Shown here in pieces: positions 8,709 to 18,278 of a DNA stretch of 64,000 bases (its first letter is position 1; each line of letters starts with the position of its first letter). The position numbers and the translations under genes are program-made. The notes beneath the pieces were generated by a model. It saw only the letters and a program-made list of their open reading frames with translations. It was not told the origin of the DNA and ran no database searches. Source of the DNA: Bin5 sp034422415 (GTDB lineage Bacteria > Chloroflexota > Anaerolineae > Caldilineales > Caldilineaceae); contig OZ241871.1 in the NCBI GenBank assembly GCA_965202955.1, forward strand, positions 372,001 to 436,000, given 5' to 3'.

Positions 8709-10529
8709 ATGGCAAGCAGACCTGGGATGAATCGACGTGATTTTCTGCGCGTTTCGACGGCAAGTGCGGCCGGGCTGGCAGTTGCAGCCTGTGTCCCGCA
8801 GGCGGCCGCGCCCGGCGATATGGCCGCGCCGGCGATGGGCCCGGAGGAGGTAGAGGTCTCATTCCTCTACTCGATGTGGTGGGACGCCGATCACAACTCC
8901 GAGACGCCCTGGATCAAAGGCTGGACCGAGGGCACCAACGTAAAGATCAACCCCTCCGTATCGCTCAAGCCGGAGTACAACACCAAGCTGGCAACCATCG
9001 TCCTCTCCGGCGACCTGCCTGACATGGCCGAGACTCTCGACAAGATGATCGTCGACCAGTACGGGCCCGAGGGCGTATTCGCCGGCTACGAGGTCGACCA
9101 CATCAGGGAGACGATGCCGAACGTCGCCGCGCTGATGGATGTCTATCCAGCGATGGCGAAGGCGATGGTCAGCGATGAGGACGGGAAGGTCTACATGTTC
9201 CCGTACATCAGCCCCTCGGCGCGCCTGGCGCCCTGGATGTACTTCACCCTCGACGCCGACTACGCTGAGATGATCGGCGTCAACCCGGCCGACATCAAGA
9301 CCCTTGACGACTTCACCGAAATGTTCCGCTCGGTCAAGGCGTTGGGCGACGATGGCCCCGAAGGCCAGGGCGGCTTCGTCTACTGCCCGCAGTGGTCCTT
9401 CAGCGCGGAGCCGGTCCTCGGCAGCCCGACGGACAGCACGCTGGCGGTCTGGGGCACGATCTTCCGCACCAGCCACCGCCCCTTCTTCAACTACGACGAG
9501 GAGAAGTATGTCTTCGGTCCGGGCATGCCCGAGTACCAGCGCATGGTCGAGTACCTGGCGATGCTCTCATCGGAGGACATGTTCTTCCCCGAGTGGGTCC
9601 TGATGGGCAAGGACAAGAAGAAGTACCTCGAGCTGGCGCACAACCGCCCGCGCAAGATCGGCGTCTCCACGATTACGCCCAGCGAGACGATGTCGCACGG
9701 CGCAAGAGGGCTGTTCCATCCCGTCCCGCCGCCCTTGCACCCTGACGGTTCGCAGGGCTACTACGTGATGGGCAACCCGGTGCAGGCGGTCTGGAAGTCC
9801 TGGATCGTCAACGCCGAGGCCAAGAACCAGGACAGAATCCTGTCGCTGATCGACCGCGGCTACAGCCCGGAAGGCGCGTTCAAGTCCTCCTTTGGCCAGG
9901 AGAACATCAACTGGTTCCGCGGCAACCCGCCGCTGGACAAGATCAACCGCTGGAGCGAGGCGGACTTCCCCGGCTGGGGCGACGGCTGGTGGGGTCACAT
10001 GGGCAGCTGGTACGCCGACTACGACACCGAGCTCTACAACCGGCCCAACAGCGGCATCGGCGCCTATCTTGAGATCATGAAACACGAGATCATGGGCGTC
10101 TACATGCACGGCCGTCAGCCGCTGACCGGCGCAGGCTTCCACGATGCCGACGGCAACCTGCTGTCGCTGGGCGAATGGACGCAGATCCCCGAGGGCTGGG
10201 CCGAGTTCCGCAAGCCGATTATCCACGCCGGCGAAGGCAACCTCGAGCTCGACTGGACGCACTACGACACCTTCAACGTGGTGTCGCAGGCGGAGGGCTC
10301 AATACAGCCGGCGCCGCCGATCCTCGGCTTCACCCGCACGGAGGTCCAGGAGCTGCAGCAGAAGCTTCTGCCGCTCGAGACCTTCATCGACGAGCAGACG
10401 ATCGCCTTCATCACCGGCAGGCGCTCCTTCAGCGAATGGGACGCCTTCCAGTCCGAGATGGAAAAGTTCGACATCCCCAGGATCATCGAGCTCTTCAACA
10501 TCTCGCTGGAGCGGTACAAGGCGAAGTAG
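8709..10529 (+). CDS. Sugar-type ABC transporter substrate-binding protein (LplA-like), Tat lipoprotein
   Basis: A 606-residue binding protein with twin arginines (RRDFLR, Arg9-Arg10) and a lipobox cysteine at residue 28 (VAAC). A GTG lies one codon upstream at 8706, but AGGAG at 8697-8701 is better spaced for ATG 8709. The large size and pairing with LplB- and LplC-type permeases at 10733 and 11724 fit the LplA group of family 1 binding proteins, which bind oligosaccharides in Firmicutes and Chloroflexota. The true ligand is unknown. Confidence 0.9.
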   Translation: MASRPGMNRRDFLRVSTASAAGLAVAACVPQAAAPGDMAAPAMGPEEVEVSFLYSMWWDADHNSETPWIKGWTEGTNVKINPSVSLKPEYNTKLATIVLSGDLPDMAETLDKMIVDQYGPEGVFAGYEVDHIRETMPNVAALMDVYPAMAKAMVSDEDGKVYMFPYISPSARLAPWMYFTLDADYAEMIGVNPADIKTLDDFTEMFRSVKALGDDGPEGQGGFVYCPQWSFSAEPVLGSPTDSTLAVWGTIFRTSHRPFFNYDEEKYVFGPGMPEYQRMVEYLAMLSSEDMFFPEWVLMGKDKKKYLELAHNRPRKIGVSTITPSETMSHGARGLFHPVPPPLHPDGSQGYYVMGNPVQAVWKSWIVNAEAKNQDRILSLIDRGYSPEGAFKSSFGQENINWFRGNPPLDKINRWSEADFPGWGDGWWGHMGSWYADYDTELYNRPNSGIGAYLEIMKHEIMGVYMHGRQPLTGAGFHDADGNLLSLGEWTQIPEGWAEFRKPIIHAGEGNLELDWTHYDTFNVVSQAEGSIQPAPPILGFTRTEVQELQQKLLPLETFIDEQTIAFITGRRSFSEWDAFQSEMEKFDIPRIIELFNISLERYKAK

Positions 10530-10530
10530 T

Positions 10531-10595
10531 GGTCAGTGGCCAGTGGTTAGTGGCCGGCGGCTTGCTGTTGCCGTCGGCCACTGGCCGCTTCCATT
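10531..10595 (+). repeat. CAGTGGCCAGTGG-type intergenic repeat
   Basis: The stretch GGTCAGTGGCCAGTGGTTAG and its partial inverse (GGCCACTGGCC) resemble short degenerate repeats also seen near 24383-24420 and 34495-34575 in this window. All are intergenic. Confidence 0.5.
10550..10581 (+). terminator. Intercistronic stem-loop after the binding-protein gene
   Basis: A 12-bp stem with one mismatch (10550-10561 with 10570-10581) and an 8-nt loop begins 20 bp after the stop of the binding-protein gene. There is no T-run. It overlaps a GTCAGTGGCCAGTGG-type intergenic repeat. Confidence 0.55.
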
Positions 10596-10732
10596 CCGAC
10601 GCTTCGAGGAGTACAGGGCCGCAAGGTCGCTGATCGCCGCACGCGGCGACTGCGCCCGATCCATCGGCACCGTACACTCACCAAACTTCATTCAACGCGG
10701 GAGCGTAAACATCCCGCCCGTACGGGAAAGAT

Positions 10733-11686
10733 ATGAGCCAACAAGCCGCCCTGGATAAAAAGAAGGGCTTTTCCGGGTTACTCTCTGATATCTGGCGCGA
10801 TTACGACCTCTACCTGATGCTCCTGCCCGGGCTGGCCGGGTTCCTCCTCTTCGGCTACGGCCCGATGTACGGCCTGGTCATGGCGTTCAAGGACTTCAAC
10901 CTCGTCAGGGGGCTGGCGGAGAGCGCCTGGGTCGGCTTCAGATGGTTCGAGGACTTCTACAACGATCCCTACTTTTTCCGGCTGATCCGCAACACGCTGC
11001 TGCTGGGGACCTTCAACCTGATATGGGGGTTCCCGATGCCGATCATCCTCGCCCTCCTGCTCAACGAGATCAGGATCATCTGGTTCAGGCGACTGGTCCA
11101 GAGCGTCAGCTTCTTCCCCTACTTCATCGCCGTCATCACGGTTGTCAGCATTATGTGGATGCTCTTCCGCTCGGACGGAATCGTCAATCGCATCCTGACC
11201 CCCTTCACCGAGGAGCACGTCGGCTTCCTCACCGACCCCGCCTGGTTCAGGACGATGTACATCGGCTCCGACATCTGGCAGTACACTGGCTATTTCGCCA
11301 CGATCTACCTGGCCGCGCTGACGGCCATCGACCCTGTCCTGTATGAAGCTGCCATCATGGACGGCGCCAACCGCTGGCAGCGCATCTGGAACATCACCTT
11401 GCCGGGTATCCTGCCCACCATCACCATCCTCTTTATCCTCTCGGTGGGTACGATGGTGTCGGTCGGCTTCGAGCGGGTTTTCCTGCTCTACAGCCCGGCC
11501 ACCTATGAAACGGCGGACGTTTTGCCCACCTACGTTTACCGGCGCGGCATCATGGGCTACAACTTCAGCTACGCGACCGCGGTGGGCCTGATAGACTCGG
11601 TCGCCGCCACCGTCATGGTCCTGGCGGCAAACACAATCCTGCGCAGAGTCGGCAGAGGCAGCGACTCGACCGCCACCATCTGGTAG
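10733..11686 (+). CDS. Sugar ABC transporter permease, LplB type
   Basis: A 317-residue permease. The start MSQQAALDKKK leads into the typical LplB sequence YDLYLMLLPGLAGFLLFGYGPMYG. About six membrane helices follow, with the EAA-type loop around YEAAIMDGANRWQRIWNITLPGILPTI. It forms a heterodimer with the permease at 11724 and takes substrate from the 8709 lipoprotein. No ATPase gene is nearby, so a shared MsmK/UgpC-like ATPase encoded elsewhere is expected. Confidence 0.92.
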   Translation: MSQQAALDKKKGFSGLLSDIWRDYDLYLMLLPGLAGFLLFGYGPMYGLVMAFKDFNLVRGLAESAWVGFRWFEDFYNDPYFFRLIRNTLLLGTFNLIWGFPMPIILALLLNEIRIIWFRRLVQSVSFFPYFIAVITVVSIMWMLFRSDGIVNRILTPFTEEHVGFLTDPAWFRTMYIGSDIWQYTGYFATIYLAALTAIDPVLYEAAIMDGANRWQRIWNITLPGILPTITILFILSVGTMVSVGFERVFLLYSPATYETADVLPTYVYRRGIMGYNFSYATAVGLIDSVAATVMVLAANTILRRVGRGSDSTATIW

Positions 11687-11723
11687 GTCGCCGCACGAAG
11701 AGGCGCAAAAGAGGCGCGACTGC

Positions 11724-12605
11724 ATGAAACACAAAATGGGATTCGGCGGGATTGCGTTCAGCATAAGCGTATACGTGGCACTCACGCTGGCGCTGGTGGT
11801 GTGGCTCTACCCGCTGCTCTTCATACTCTCGAGCTCGATAAGCGACTGGGTGGCGCTCGAGCAGGGCCGTATCCGCCTCCTTCCGGTGGGGTTAGAGTTC
11901 AGCTCCTACCAGTTCATCATCGCGCAGGAGCCGATGGTCAGGGCATTCCTCAACAGCGCCTTCTATTCTGCCAGCCGCGCGCTCCTGACCCTTGCACTGC
12001 TGGCGCCGCTCGCCTACGCGCTTTCGGAGCGAAAGCTGCGCGGGCGAAACTTCCTGACGGTTCTCCTGCTGATTACGATGCTGTTCGGCGCGGGCATGAT
12101 ACCGATGTACATGGTTGTGCGCTGGGCCGGCCTGCTCAACACGCGATGGGCGATCATCATCCCGCAGCTCTTCAGCTTCTGGTACGTGATATTGCTGCGC
12201 ACGAGCTTCGCCTCGATTCCCGACGAGTTGAAGGAGTCGGCCTACATTGACGGCGCCAGCAACTGGACCGTTTTCAGCCGCATCGTCCTGCCACTCTCCA
12301 AGCCGATCCTGGCCACCATCGGCCTCTTCGCCGGCGTGCGCGCCTGGAATGACTTCTTCAGCCCGCTCCTCTACCTGCAGGACAAGGAGTTCTGGCCGCT
12401 CACCATCGTACTGCGCAACGTCGTCATGCTGGCCACCTTCCCCCAGGGTGAGGCCGGCCCTGCAGACATGTACCAGTCGGCCGGCTTCTGGATCCAGGCG
12501 CAGATGGCCGTCATCGTGATCAACATCGTCCCCGTCCTCGTCGTCTACCCCTTCCTGCAGCGCTATTTCACCAAAGGGATCATGCTCGGCGCGGTGAAGG
12601 GCTAA
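11724..12605 (+). CDS. Sugar ABC transporter permease, LplC/YtcP type
   Basis: A 293-residue permease of the CUT1 family. The N-terminal helix (VYVALTLALVVWLYPLLFILSSSIS), the EAA-type loop (LKESAYIDGASNWTVFSRIVLPLSKPIL) and the C-terminal YFTKGIMLGAVKG are typical of YtcP/LplC proteins. It lies 37 bp after its partner permease. Confidence 0.92.
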   Translation: MKHKMGFGGIAFSISVYVALTLALVVWLYPLLFILSSSISDWVALEQGRIRLLPVGLEFSSYQFIIAQEPMVRAFLNSAFYSASRALLTLALLAPLAYALSERKLRGRNFLTVLLLITMLFGAGMIPMYMVVRWAGLLNTRWAIIIPQLFSFWYVILLRTSFASIPDELKESAYIDGASNWTVFSRIVLPLSKPILATIGLFAGVRAWNDFFSPLLYLQDKEFWPLTIVLRNVVMLATFPQGEAGPADMYQSAGFWIQAQMAVIVINIVPVLVVYPFLQRYFTKGIMLGAVKG

Positions 12606-12725
12606 TCTCCTGCCGTCCTGACCGCGCAGCCCCACTCCGCCTCGCGCCGCCCTGCTGTTACGGAACTGCGCCTGCGCCCGACTCCACACGCACAGACATC
12701 TCCGTGCGCATCGACCTGCCAATCT

Positions 12726-12753
12726 TTGCTCGCTGAGCGCAGTAGCATATATC
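12726..12753 (+). promoter_or_regulatory. Candidate promoter for the dehydrogenase gene
   Basis: TTGCTC at 12726-12731 and TATATC at 12748-12753 are separated by 16 bp, 57 bp before the chosen ATG at 12811. Both boxes are imperfect matches to the sigma-70 consensus. Confidence 0.35.
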
Positions 12754-12810
12754 ATGCGCCGGAAGACGAACTCATCCCGCCGCTGCCTCGCCCGCCAAGG
12801 AACCTTCCCC

Positions 12811-13818
12811 ATGCGATCAGTCATCTGTGTCCACGAACGATTCGACGCGGTATGGCCCTTCGCGGCCGACTACTGGCACGAACGCTGGCTCGAAACCCAC
12901 GCGTGCGAACTCTACCGCACACAGGAACCGGCCGCGCGCGCGCCGCAACTGGTGCCCGACCCGGCCTCGGTGCAACGGCTGGTCCTTCTCGGCCTCCCGG
13001 CCGCAAGCGAGGACCTCACGCCTTTCAGCGCGCTCGAGGAGTGCTTTCACAGCGGGCATCGAACGGTCCCGGCCTCCGGCATCGATGAAGCGGCCGCACG
13101 CGGCGTCAGTTTCATTCCTCACCGCGAGGACGTCTACTGGGGCCAGTCGGTCGCCGAATTTGCCCTGGGCCTGACGATCTGCGCGCTGCGCCGCATCCCC
13201 CAGACCTACGCCGCGATGATGCGCAGCCACGAACCCTGGGACTACCACGCGCAGGTCGGCCAACCGGGCCGGCGCGGCGCCCAGTTCGGCGACGATACCC
13301 GCTTCACCAACGGCACGATCGCGGGCAAGCGGGTCCGTATCGTCGGCGCCGGCAACATCGGAGGCCGCTACGCATCCTTCTGCGCGGCCATGGGCGCTGA
13401 GGTCGCGATCTGGGACCCGTTCGCGCCCGACGCGTCCTTTGCGCTTGCAGGCGCCCGCCGCTGCTTCCACCTGTCCGAGCTTGTCAAGGACTCGCAGATC
13501 TTCGCGCCGATGGTGCCGCTGACCGAGAGCACGCGCGGCCTGATACCGAAGGAAACCATCGAGGCCCTGCCGCGCGGCAGCCTGGTCGTGCAGGCGACGC
13601 GCGCGGCCGTGTGCGACACCGAGGCGCTCTACCGCCGGGTGCTCAACGATGAGCTGGCGCTGGCAGCCGACGTCTTCGACGTCGAGCCGGTCGCGCTCGA
13701 CTCGCCTCTGCTCGGCCGCGACAACGTCGTCCATACGCCGCACAACGCCGGCCGCACCATCGACGCCAACCGCGCCTGGGTCGAGGACCAGATCGCCCGC
13801 TTCGGGCCGCGAAACTAG
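12811..13818 (+). CDS. D-2-hydroxyacid dehydrogenase family protein
   Basis: A 335-residue NAD(P)-dependent oxidoreductase. It has the Rossmann motif GAGNIGG (residues 179-185) followed by an acidic residue in WDP. The catalytic set of the family is present: Arg264 (QATRAAV), Glu292 (FDVEP) and His311 (HTPHNAG). ATG 12811 is chosen because the alternative ATG at 12754 lies inside a probable promoter. The family interconverts 2-keto acids and D-2-hydroxyacids; the substrate cannot be read from sequence. It is 192 bp downstream of the LplC-type permease gene, probably under its own promoter. Confidence 0.85.
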   Translation: MRSVICVHERFDAVWPFAADYWHERWLETHACELYRTQEPAARAPQLVPDPASVQRLVLLGLPAASEDLTPFSALEECFHSGHRTVPASGIDEAAARGVSFIPHREDVYWGQSVAEFALGLTICALRRIPQTYAAMMRSHEPWDYHAQVGQPGRRGAQFGDDTRFTNGTIAGKRVRIVGAGNIGGRYASFCAAMGAEVAIWDPFAPDASFALAGARRCFHLSELVKDSQIFAPMVPLTESTRGLIPKETIEALPRGSLVVQATRAAVCDTEALYRRVLNDELALAADVFDVEPVALDSPLLGRDNVVHTPHNAGRTIDANRAWVEDQIARFGPRN

Positions 13819-13866
13819 CCGGGCGCATCCACAGTTACCCGCCATCTCTGCCGGACCGGAGTTGCC

Positions 13867-14720
13867 ATGACCGAAAACAGTTCAGCTGCGGCCCGCATGG
13901 AACAGCTCAAGCAGGACGGTTACTGCATCATCGAGGACATGGCCAGCGAAGAGCTCCTGGAGAAGACGCGCGCCTGCGTCGACAAGGCGCTGGCCGAAAT
14001 CGACCCCGAGCGGCTGGCCAAGGCAAGAGCGCCCGGCAGCCTCATCAACTCGGACAATTACCCGGAGCTCGCCGACCTGATCGGCAATCCGTTAGCCCTG
14101 CGGGAGCTCGACCGCATGGGCCTGCAGGAGGTCAGATTCTGGAAGGCTGTCATCATCAGCAGCCGCCGGGGGGACCGCGCCTCTACTGGCACCAGGACTG
14201 CCTCATGTGGCAGGACCCGCGCGCCTACAGCGACCGGCCGCCGATGATTTTTCTGATGTACTATCTCGAGGACACCGAGCGCCAGAACGGCTGCCTGCGG
14301 CTGCTGCCGGGCACGCACCGCCACCGCCACATCCTCCACGGCATGGGGGAGGCCCACACGCGCGAGATCAACCGCATCGATGACCCCGACGACCCCCGCT
14401 TCCGCGACTACCCCGGCGAGATCGACGTGCCGGTCAGAGCCGGGGACCTCGTCGTCGGCGACGCCCGCATGTTCCACTCGGCCCACGCCAACCGCTCGGC
14501 CCACAAGCGCACAGTGATCACCATCTGGTTCCACCCCTTCTTCTCCGACCTGCAGGAGCCGACCCGGAGCTGGATCCACGACGCCATGCACAGGCAGCAC
14601 GCGAACTGGCCGCGGGAGGCGCTGGCAAAGATCGAGCCGCTCATCCCCGACTACCGCGGCGCGGTCGATCCGATGGAATCGAACCGCGTGCCCGACGATC
14701 GCCTGCGCTGGCCCGAATAG
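13867..14720 (+). pseudogene. Phytanoyl-CoA-dioxygenase-like (PhyH) gene with a one-base frameshift
   Basis: Two overlapping frames together make one PhyH-type Fe(II)/2-oxoglutarate oxygenase. The first (13867 to about 14160) ends in FWKAVIIS; the second continues PPGGPRLYWHQDCLMW from about 14163. One missing base at about 14161 (AGCAGCCG where AGCAAGCCG would restore Lys-Pro-Pro) joins them into about 284 residues. The iron ligands survive: WHQD supplies His and Asp, and MFHSAHANRS the distal His. Either the base is a sequencing error and the gene is intact, or this is a recent pseudogene. It lies between a dehydrogenase and an epimerase gene. Confidence 0.8.
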
Positions 14721-14810
14721 GTTGCCGCCGGCTAGCCGCACGGGCCCGGGAGGCCTTCCCCAGGACAACCGCCGCCTTTCAAGCCGGCCCCAAGGACCGG
14801 TTACCAATGT

Positions 14811-14839
14811 TTGACATTGACCCGAATTCGATTTACCAT
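14811..14839 (+). promoter_or_regulatory. Candidate sigma-70 promoter upstream of the epimerase gene
   Basis: A perfect -35 box TTGACA (14811-14816) is followed after 17 bp by TACCAT (14834-14839), 30 bp before the epimerase start. The -10 box matches four of six positions. Confidence 0.45.
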
Positions 14840-14869
14840 TCGCCGCAAGGCCCCATCAGGAGACAACTA

Positions 14870-15661
14870 ATGAAGATCCTCATCACCGGCATCAGCGGTA
14901 CCATCGGCACCTTTTTGGCGCCGGAGCTCGGCCGCGACCACGACGTGCACGGCATCGACCTGAAACCGTGCGACTGGCCCAAATCGACCCAGGCCGACCT
15001 CTGTGACCCGGCTGCGCTGCCGCCTATATTCGAAGACGTCGAGGTCGTCATCCACCTCGCCGCGGACCCGCGCCACGAGGTCGAAATCGGCTGGGACGAG
15101 CTGACCAACCCCAACCTGATCGCGACCGCGCGCATGTTCGACGCCGCCCACGACGCCGGCGTGCGCCGTGTCATCTTCGCCAGCTCGATGCACGTGATGG
15201 GTTGCTACGAGTTCGACGAGCCCTACGCCTCGATCGTCTCGGGCCGCCTCGACGGCCTGGATCCGGCCTCCGTCCCGCTTGTCAGGGGCGACGATGAGGC
15301 CAGGCCCGACAGCCGCTACGGCGCAACCAAGGTCTTCGGCGAGTCGCTCGGCCGCTACTACACCGAGGGCGCCAACATCGACCGGCCCGATGAGCGACCG
15401 ATGGAGGTCATCTGCGTCCGTCTCGGCACACTGCCGCACTGGGACGGGCCCGGCAACGACTACCGCTCGCTGGTGAGCTGGTTCAGCCATCGCGATGCCA
15501 AGGGCTTCTTCCGCGCGTGCGTCGAACGACCCGACATCGGCTACGAGATTATCTACGGCGCGTCCAACAACAGGTGGAAGATCTACGACACGCCCTACGC
15601 CTGGGACCTGCTGGGCTTTACCCCGGTCGACAGCGCCGAAGACCACTGGCGTAAAGAGTAA
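14870..15661 (+). CDS. NAD-dependent epimerase/dehydratase (extended SDR)
   Basis: A 263-residue extended short-chain dehydrogenase. The N-terminal GISGTIG (residues 7-13) is the dinucleotide-binding motif, and YGATK supplies the catalytic Tyr-Lys pair. ATG 14870 has CAGGAGAC upstream; the frame is also open from 14807 but that would place the promoter inside the gene. The family acts on nucleotide sugars or uronates. It resembles uronate-dehydrogenase-type SDRs in size, but this is a guess. An NHL-repeat protein follows after 50 bp. Confidence 0.88.
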   Translation: MKILITGISGTIGTFLAPELGRDHDVHGIDLKPCDWPKSTQADLCDPAALPPIFEDVEVVIHLAADPRHEVEIGWDELTNPNLIATARMFDAAHDAGVRRVIFASSMHVMGCYEFDEPYASIVSGRLDGLDPASVPLVRGDDEARPDSRYGATKVFGESLGRYYTEGANIDRPDERPMEVICVRLGTLPHWDGPGNDYRSLVSWFSHRDAKGFFRACVERPDIGYEIIYGASNNRWKIYDTPYAWDLLGFTPVDSAEDHWRKE

Positions 15662-15711
15662 CCTCTACCCAGCGCGCACCTGGTGCGCGCCACACGGAAG
15701 GACAACCGATT

Positions 15712-16608
15712 ATGGCACTTGGATACGGCGATTTTCGCTACGAACTGGATGACAGCTGGCCGAAAGTGCCCGAAGGCTGGTCGCTCGGCTCAGTGCCCGA
15801 CGTGGCAATCGACTCACGCGACAGGGTCTTCGTATTCTGCCGCCACAAACATCCGGTCGTGGCTTTCGAGGCAGATTCCGGCAACTTCATCACCTCCTGG
15901 GGCGAGGGCGAGTTCACCGAGCCGCACGGCATCTTTATCGACGCCGAGGACTACATTTGGGTCACCGACCGCCAGGAGCATGTCGTCACCAAGCATACCC
16001 AGCACGGCGGAAAGCTGCTTGAGCTCGGCCGCCGCGGCTGGGCCATGATGACCGTCACCCCCTACGGCACGACGCTCGATCCGCCCTTCAACATGCCGGC
16101 CGGCGTCGCCATCGCCGAGGACGGCTGCATCTTCACGGCCGACGGTTACGGTAACCGCCAGGTCCACCGCTTCTCCGCCGAAGGCGACCTCGAAATCTCC
16201 TGGGGGACCTCCGGCATGGAGCCGGGACAGTTCGCGCTGGTGCATAACATCGGCATCGACTCGCAGGGACGGGTCCTCATCTGCGATCGCGAGTCGAGCC
16301 GCATCCAGATCTTCGATCGCGAAGGCCAGTTCATCACCATGTGGGAGGACGTCAACGGACCCGGCGACGTTTACTGCAGCCCAGATAAGCTCGTCTACGT
16401 CGCCGAGCAGGGCGGCTCGCTCGGCAAGGGCCCGGCGCCGATCGGCGTCTCGATATTCACTGAAGAAGGCGAGCTGGTCGGCCGCATGCGCGGGTTCGAG
16501 ACCGGCCTGACCATGCCCCACGGCATCTGGTGCGACTCCAAAGGCAACATCTTTGTCGCCGAGCTGGGGACCGACGGCAACAAGGCGCGTAAGCTGGTTA
16601 AGATCTAG
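15712..16608 (+). CDS. NHL-repeat beta-propeller protein
   Basis: A 298-residue protein of NHL-type repeats: repeated units such as EPHGIFIDAEDYIWVTDRQ, PAGVAIAEDGCIFTADGYGNRQV and LVHNIGIDSQGRVLICDRES. The pattern resembles the propeller of peptidyl-alpha-hydroxyglycine alpha-amidating lyase and related bacterial NHL proteins. No signal peptide is visible. Possible roles are hydrolase/lactonase or binding scaffold; the neighbouring sugar epimerase would fit a lactonase, but no catalytic residues were identified. Confidence 0.8.
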   Translation: MALGYGDFRYELDDSWPKVPEGWSLGSVPDVAIDSRDRVFVFCRHKHPVVAFEADSGNFITSWGEGEFTEPHGIFIDAEDYIWVTDRQEHVVTKHTQHGGKLLELGRRGWAMMTVTPYGTTLDPPFNMPAGVAIAEDGCIFTADGYGNRQVHRFSAEGDLEISWGTSGMEPGQFALVHNIGIDSQGRVLICDRESSRIQIFDREGQFITMWEDVNGPGDVYCSPDKLVYVAEQGGSLGKGPAPIGVSIFTEEGELVGRMRGFETGLTMPHGIWCDSKGNIFVAELGTDGNKARKLVKI

Positions 16609-16849
16609 CGAACCGATTGGGACCCGGTGCCGAAGAGCAAGATTTCGCTGTCCCTGAATGCATGGATTTCAACGGGCACGAGCGATCCATCAAACGAAAG
16701 GAGTTCAAGGGTAAGGCGCGGGGGAAAGGGGATTCGCTCTTTTCTTTCTTGCAGTTCGGGATTTCGTCCGGGTTGTGTACGTCGTCTAATCGATCTGTCG
16801 CAACACGCTGAAAGCGAGTCAGCATTGCAGATCATCTGGGAGGATGAAC

Positions 16850-18226
16850 ATGAACAGCACGAGATTGTCACGACGCACCTTTCTTAACCTGTCTGCGGGG
16901 GCAGCCGCGGGAAGCCTGCTTGCTGCCTGTATGCCTGTGGCCCCGGCAGAACAGGAGGCAGCCGCCGACACCGAACCCGCAGCCGAAACGGTCGAGATTC
17001 TCTTCTCCCGCCACGGCACCGAGTCCGATCTGCCCGTCATGCAGGGCCTCTTCGACCTCTTTGCCGCCAAACGGCCCGACATTATCGTCAAACCGTTCGT
17101 GCTGCCGTGGAACGACTTCAACACCAAGCTCCCCATCATGATCGCAGCCGGTGACGCGCCCGACATCATCGGCAGCCACGCCGGCTTTTTTACCGAAGGC
17201 TACTACGCCGGCGGCTACGTGCCGATCGACGACTACATCGCCGCCGACCCCGATATCGATTTCGACGACATCGTCTTTCCCGGCGACACATCCATCGACG
17301 GCAAGGTTGTCGGGCTGCCCTACACCTCCTGCGGCCACATGTTCCGTTACAACAAGGGCCTGTTCGCCGAGGCCGGGCTGCCCACGCCCTCTGAACTCTA
17401 CTGGGAACAGAAGGAAGAGGGCTGGAACATGAACAGCTTCGTCGAGATCGGCAAGCAGATGACCGAGGACATGGACGGCGACGGCGAGGCCGACCAGTAC
17501 TTCTTCAGCGGCTTCTGGGGAACGCACGCCCTGGCGGTGATTCGCGCCTTCGGCGGAGACCTCTTCGATGAGGCGATAACCAAGTGCACCGTCACCGAAC
17601 AGCCTGTGCAGGAGGCAATCCAATACATTGCCGACATTGTGCAGGTTCACGGGATCCAGCCGCCGCCTGAGATGCAGGCCGGTGAACTAGGCATCACCTT
17701 CAATACCGGCAGAATCGTGGTCGGAGGGACCACTTCTTGCGACGGGGTGAAGGACCTGCTGCCGGACCGCCAGCTGGAATTCGAGTGGGATTTTATCGTC
17801 GGGCCCGCCGGGCCGGCCGGATTCAACTGCTGGGGCGACACCGGACAGATGAACATCGCGTCCAACAGCCCTTATCCGGATGAATGCTATGCCTGGATGC
17901 GCTACCGCAGCAGCCGGGAGATCTGGGAAGAGGCGTATGACGCCGGCACGACAATGGCCTTCATCAACTCGCCCACCCGCTATTCGATCTTCGAAACGAA
18001 GGCCTTCCAGGAGCCAATGGCCGGGCTCGACATCGAGATGATCAAGGACAGCTTCATTCACGCGGTGCCGCAGCCCTACGTGCCGCGCAGCCCGCAGCCC
18101 TTCCGTATCCTGTTCAGCGTCATGACCACCGAGACCGACAACGCGATTCGCGGCGCCAAAACGGTCGAACAAGCGACCGCAGACGCCTGCGAACAGATTG
18201 AGGGAATCCTGGCCGAAGGCCACTAG
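16850..18226 (+). CDS. Sugar ABC transporter substrate-binding protein, Tat lipoprotein, no adjacent permease
   Basis: A 458-residue family 1 solute-binding protein. Twin arginines (RRTFL, Arg8-Arg9) and a lipobox (LLAAC, Cys27) indicate a Tat lipoprotein. Two in-frame ATGs exist (16844 and 16850); GGGAGG directly abuts the first, so 16850 is the better-spaced start. No permease or ATPase gene lies next to it; the following gene encodes a ferritin-like protein. It may feed one of the other CUT1 permease pairs, or be a relic of a dismantled transporter operon. Confidence 0.9.
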   Translation: MNSTRLSRRTFLNLSAGAAAGSLLAACMPVAPAEQEAAADTEPAAETVEILFSRHGTESDLPVMQGLFDLFAAKRPDIIVKPFVLPWNDFNTKLPIMIAAGDAPDIIGSHAGFFTEGYYAGGYVPIDDYIAADPDIDFDDIVFPGDTSIDGKVVGLPYTSCGHMFRYNKGLFAEAGLPTPSELYWEQKEEGWNMNSFVEIGKQMTEDMDGDGEADQYFFSGFWGTHALAVIRAFGGDLFDEAITKCTVTEQPVQEAIQYIADIVQVHGIQPPPEMQAGELGITFNTGRIVVGGTTSCDGVKDLLPDRQLEFEWDFIVGPAGPAGFNCWGDTGQMNIASNSPYPDECYAWMRYRSSREIWEEAYDAGTTMAFINSPTRYSIFETKAFQEPMAGLDIEMIKDSFIHAVPQPYVPRSPQPFRILFSVMTTETDNAIRGAKTVEQATADACEQIEGILAEGH

Positions 18227-18278
18227 GCAGGAGCTGCAGCGCGTCGTGTCAATCGTATGACAGGAGTGTGACCAGTCG

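Noticed and set aside
12754..12810. Upstream ATG extending the dehydrogenase by 19 residues
   Set aside because: It directly follows the -10-like TATATC and adds an Arg-rich leader not expected in the family.
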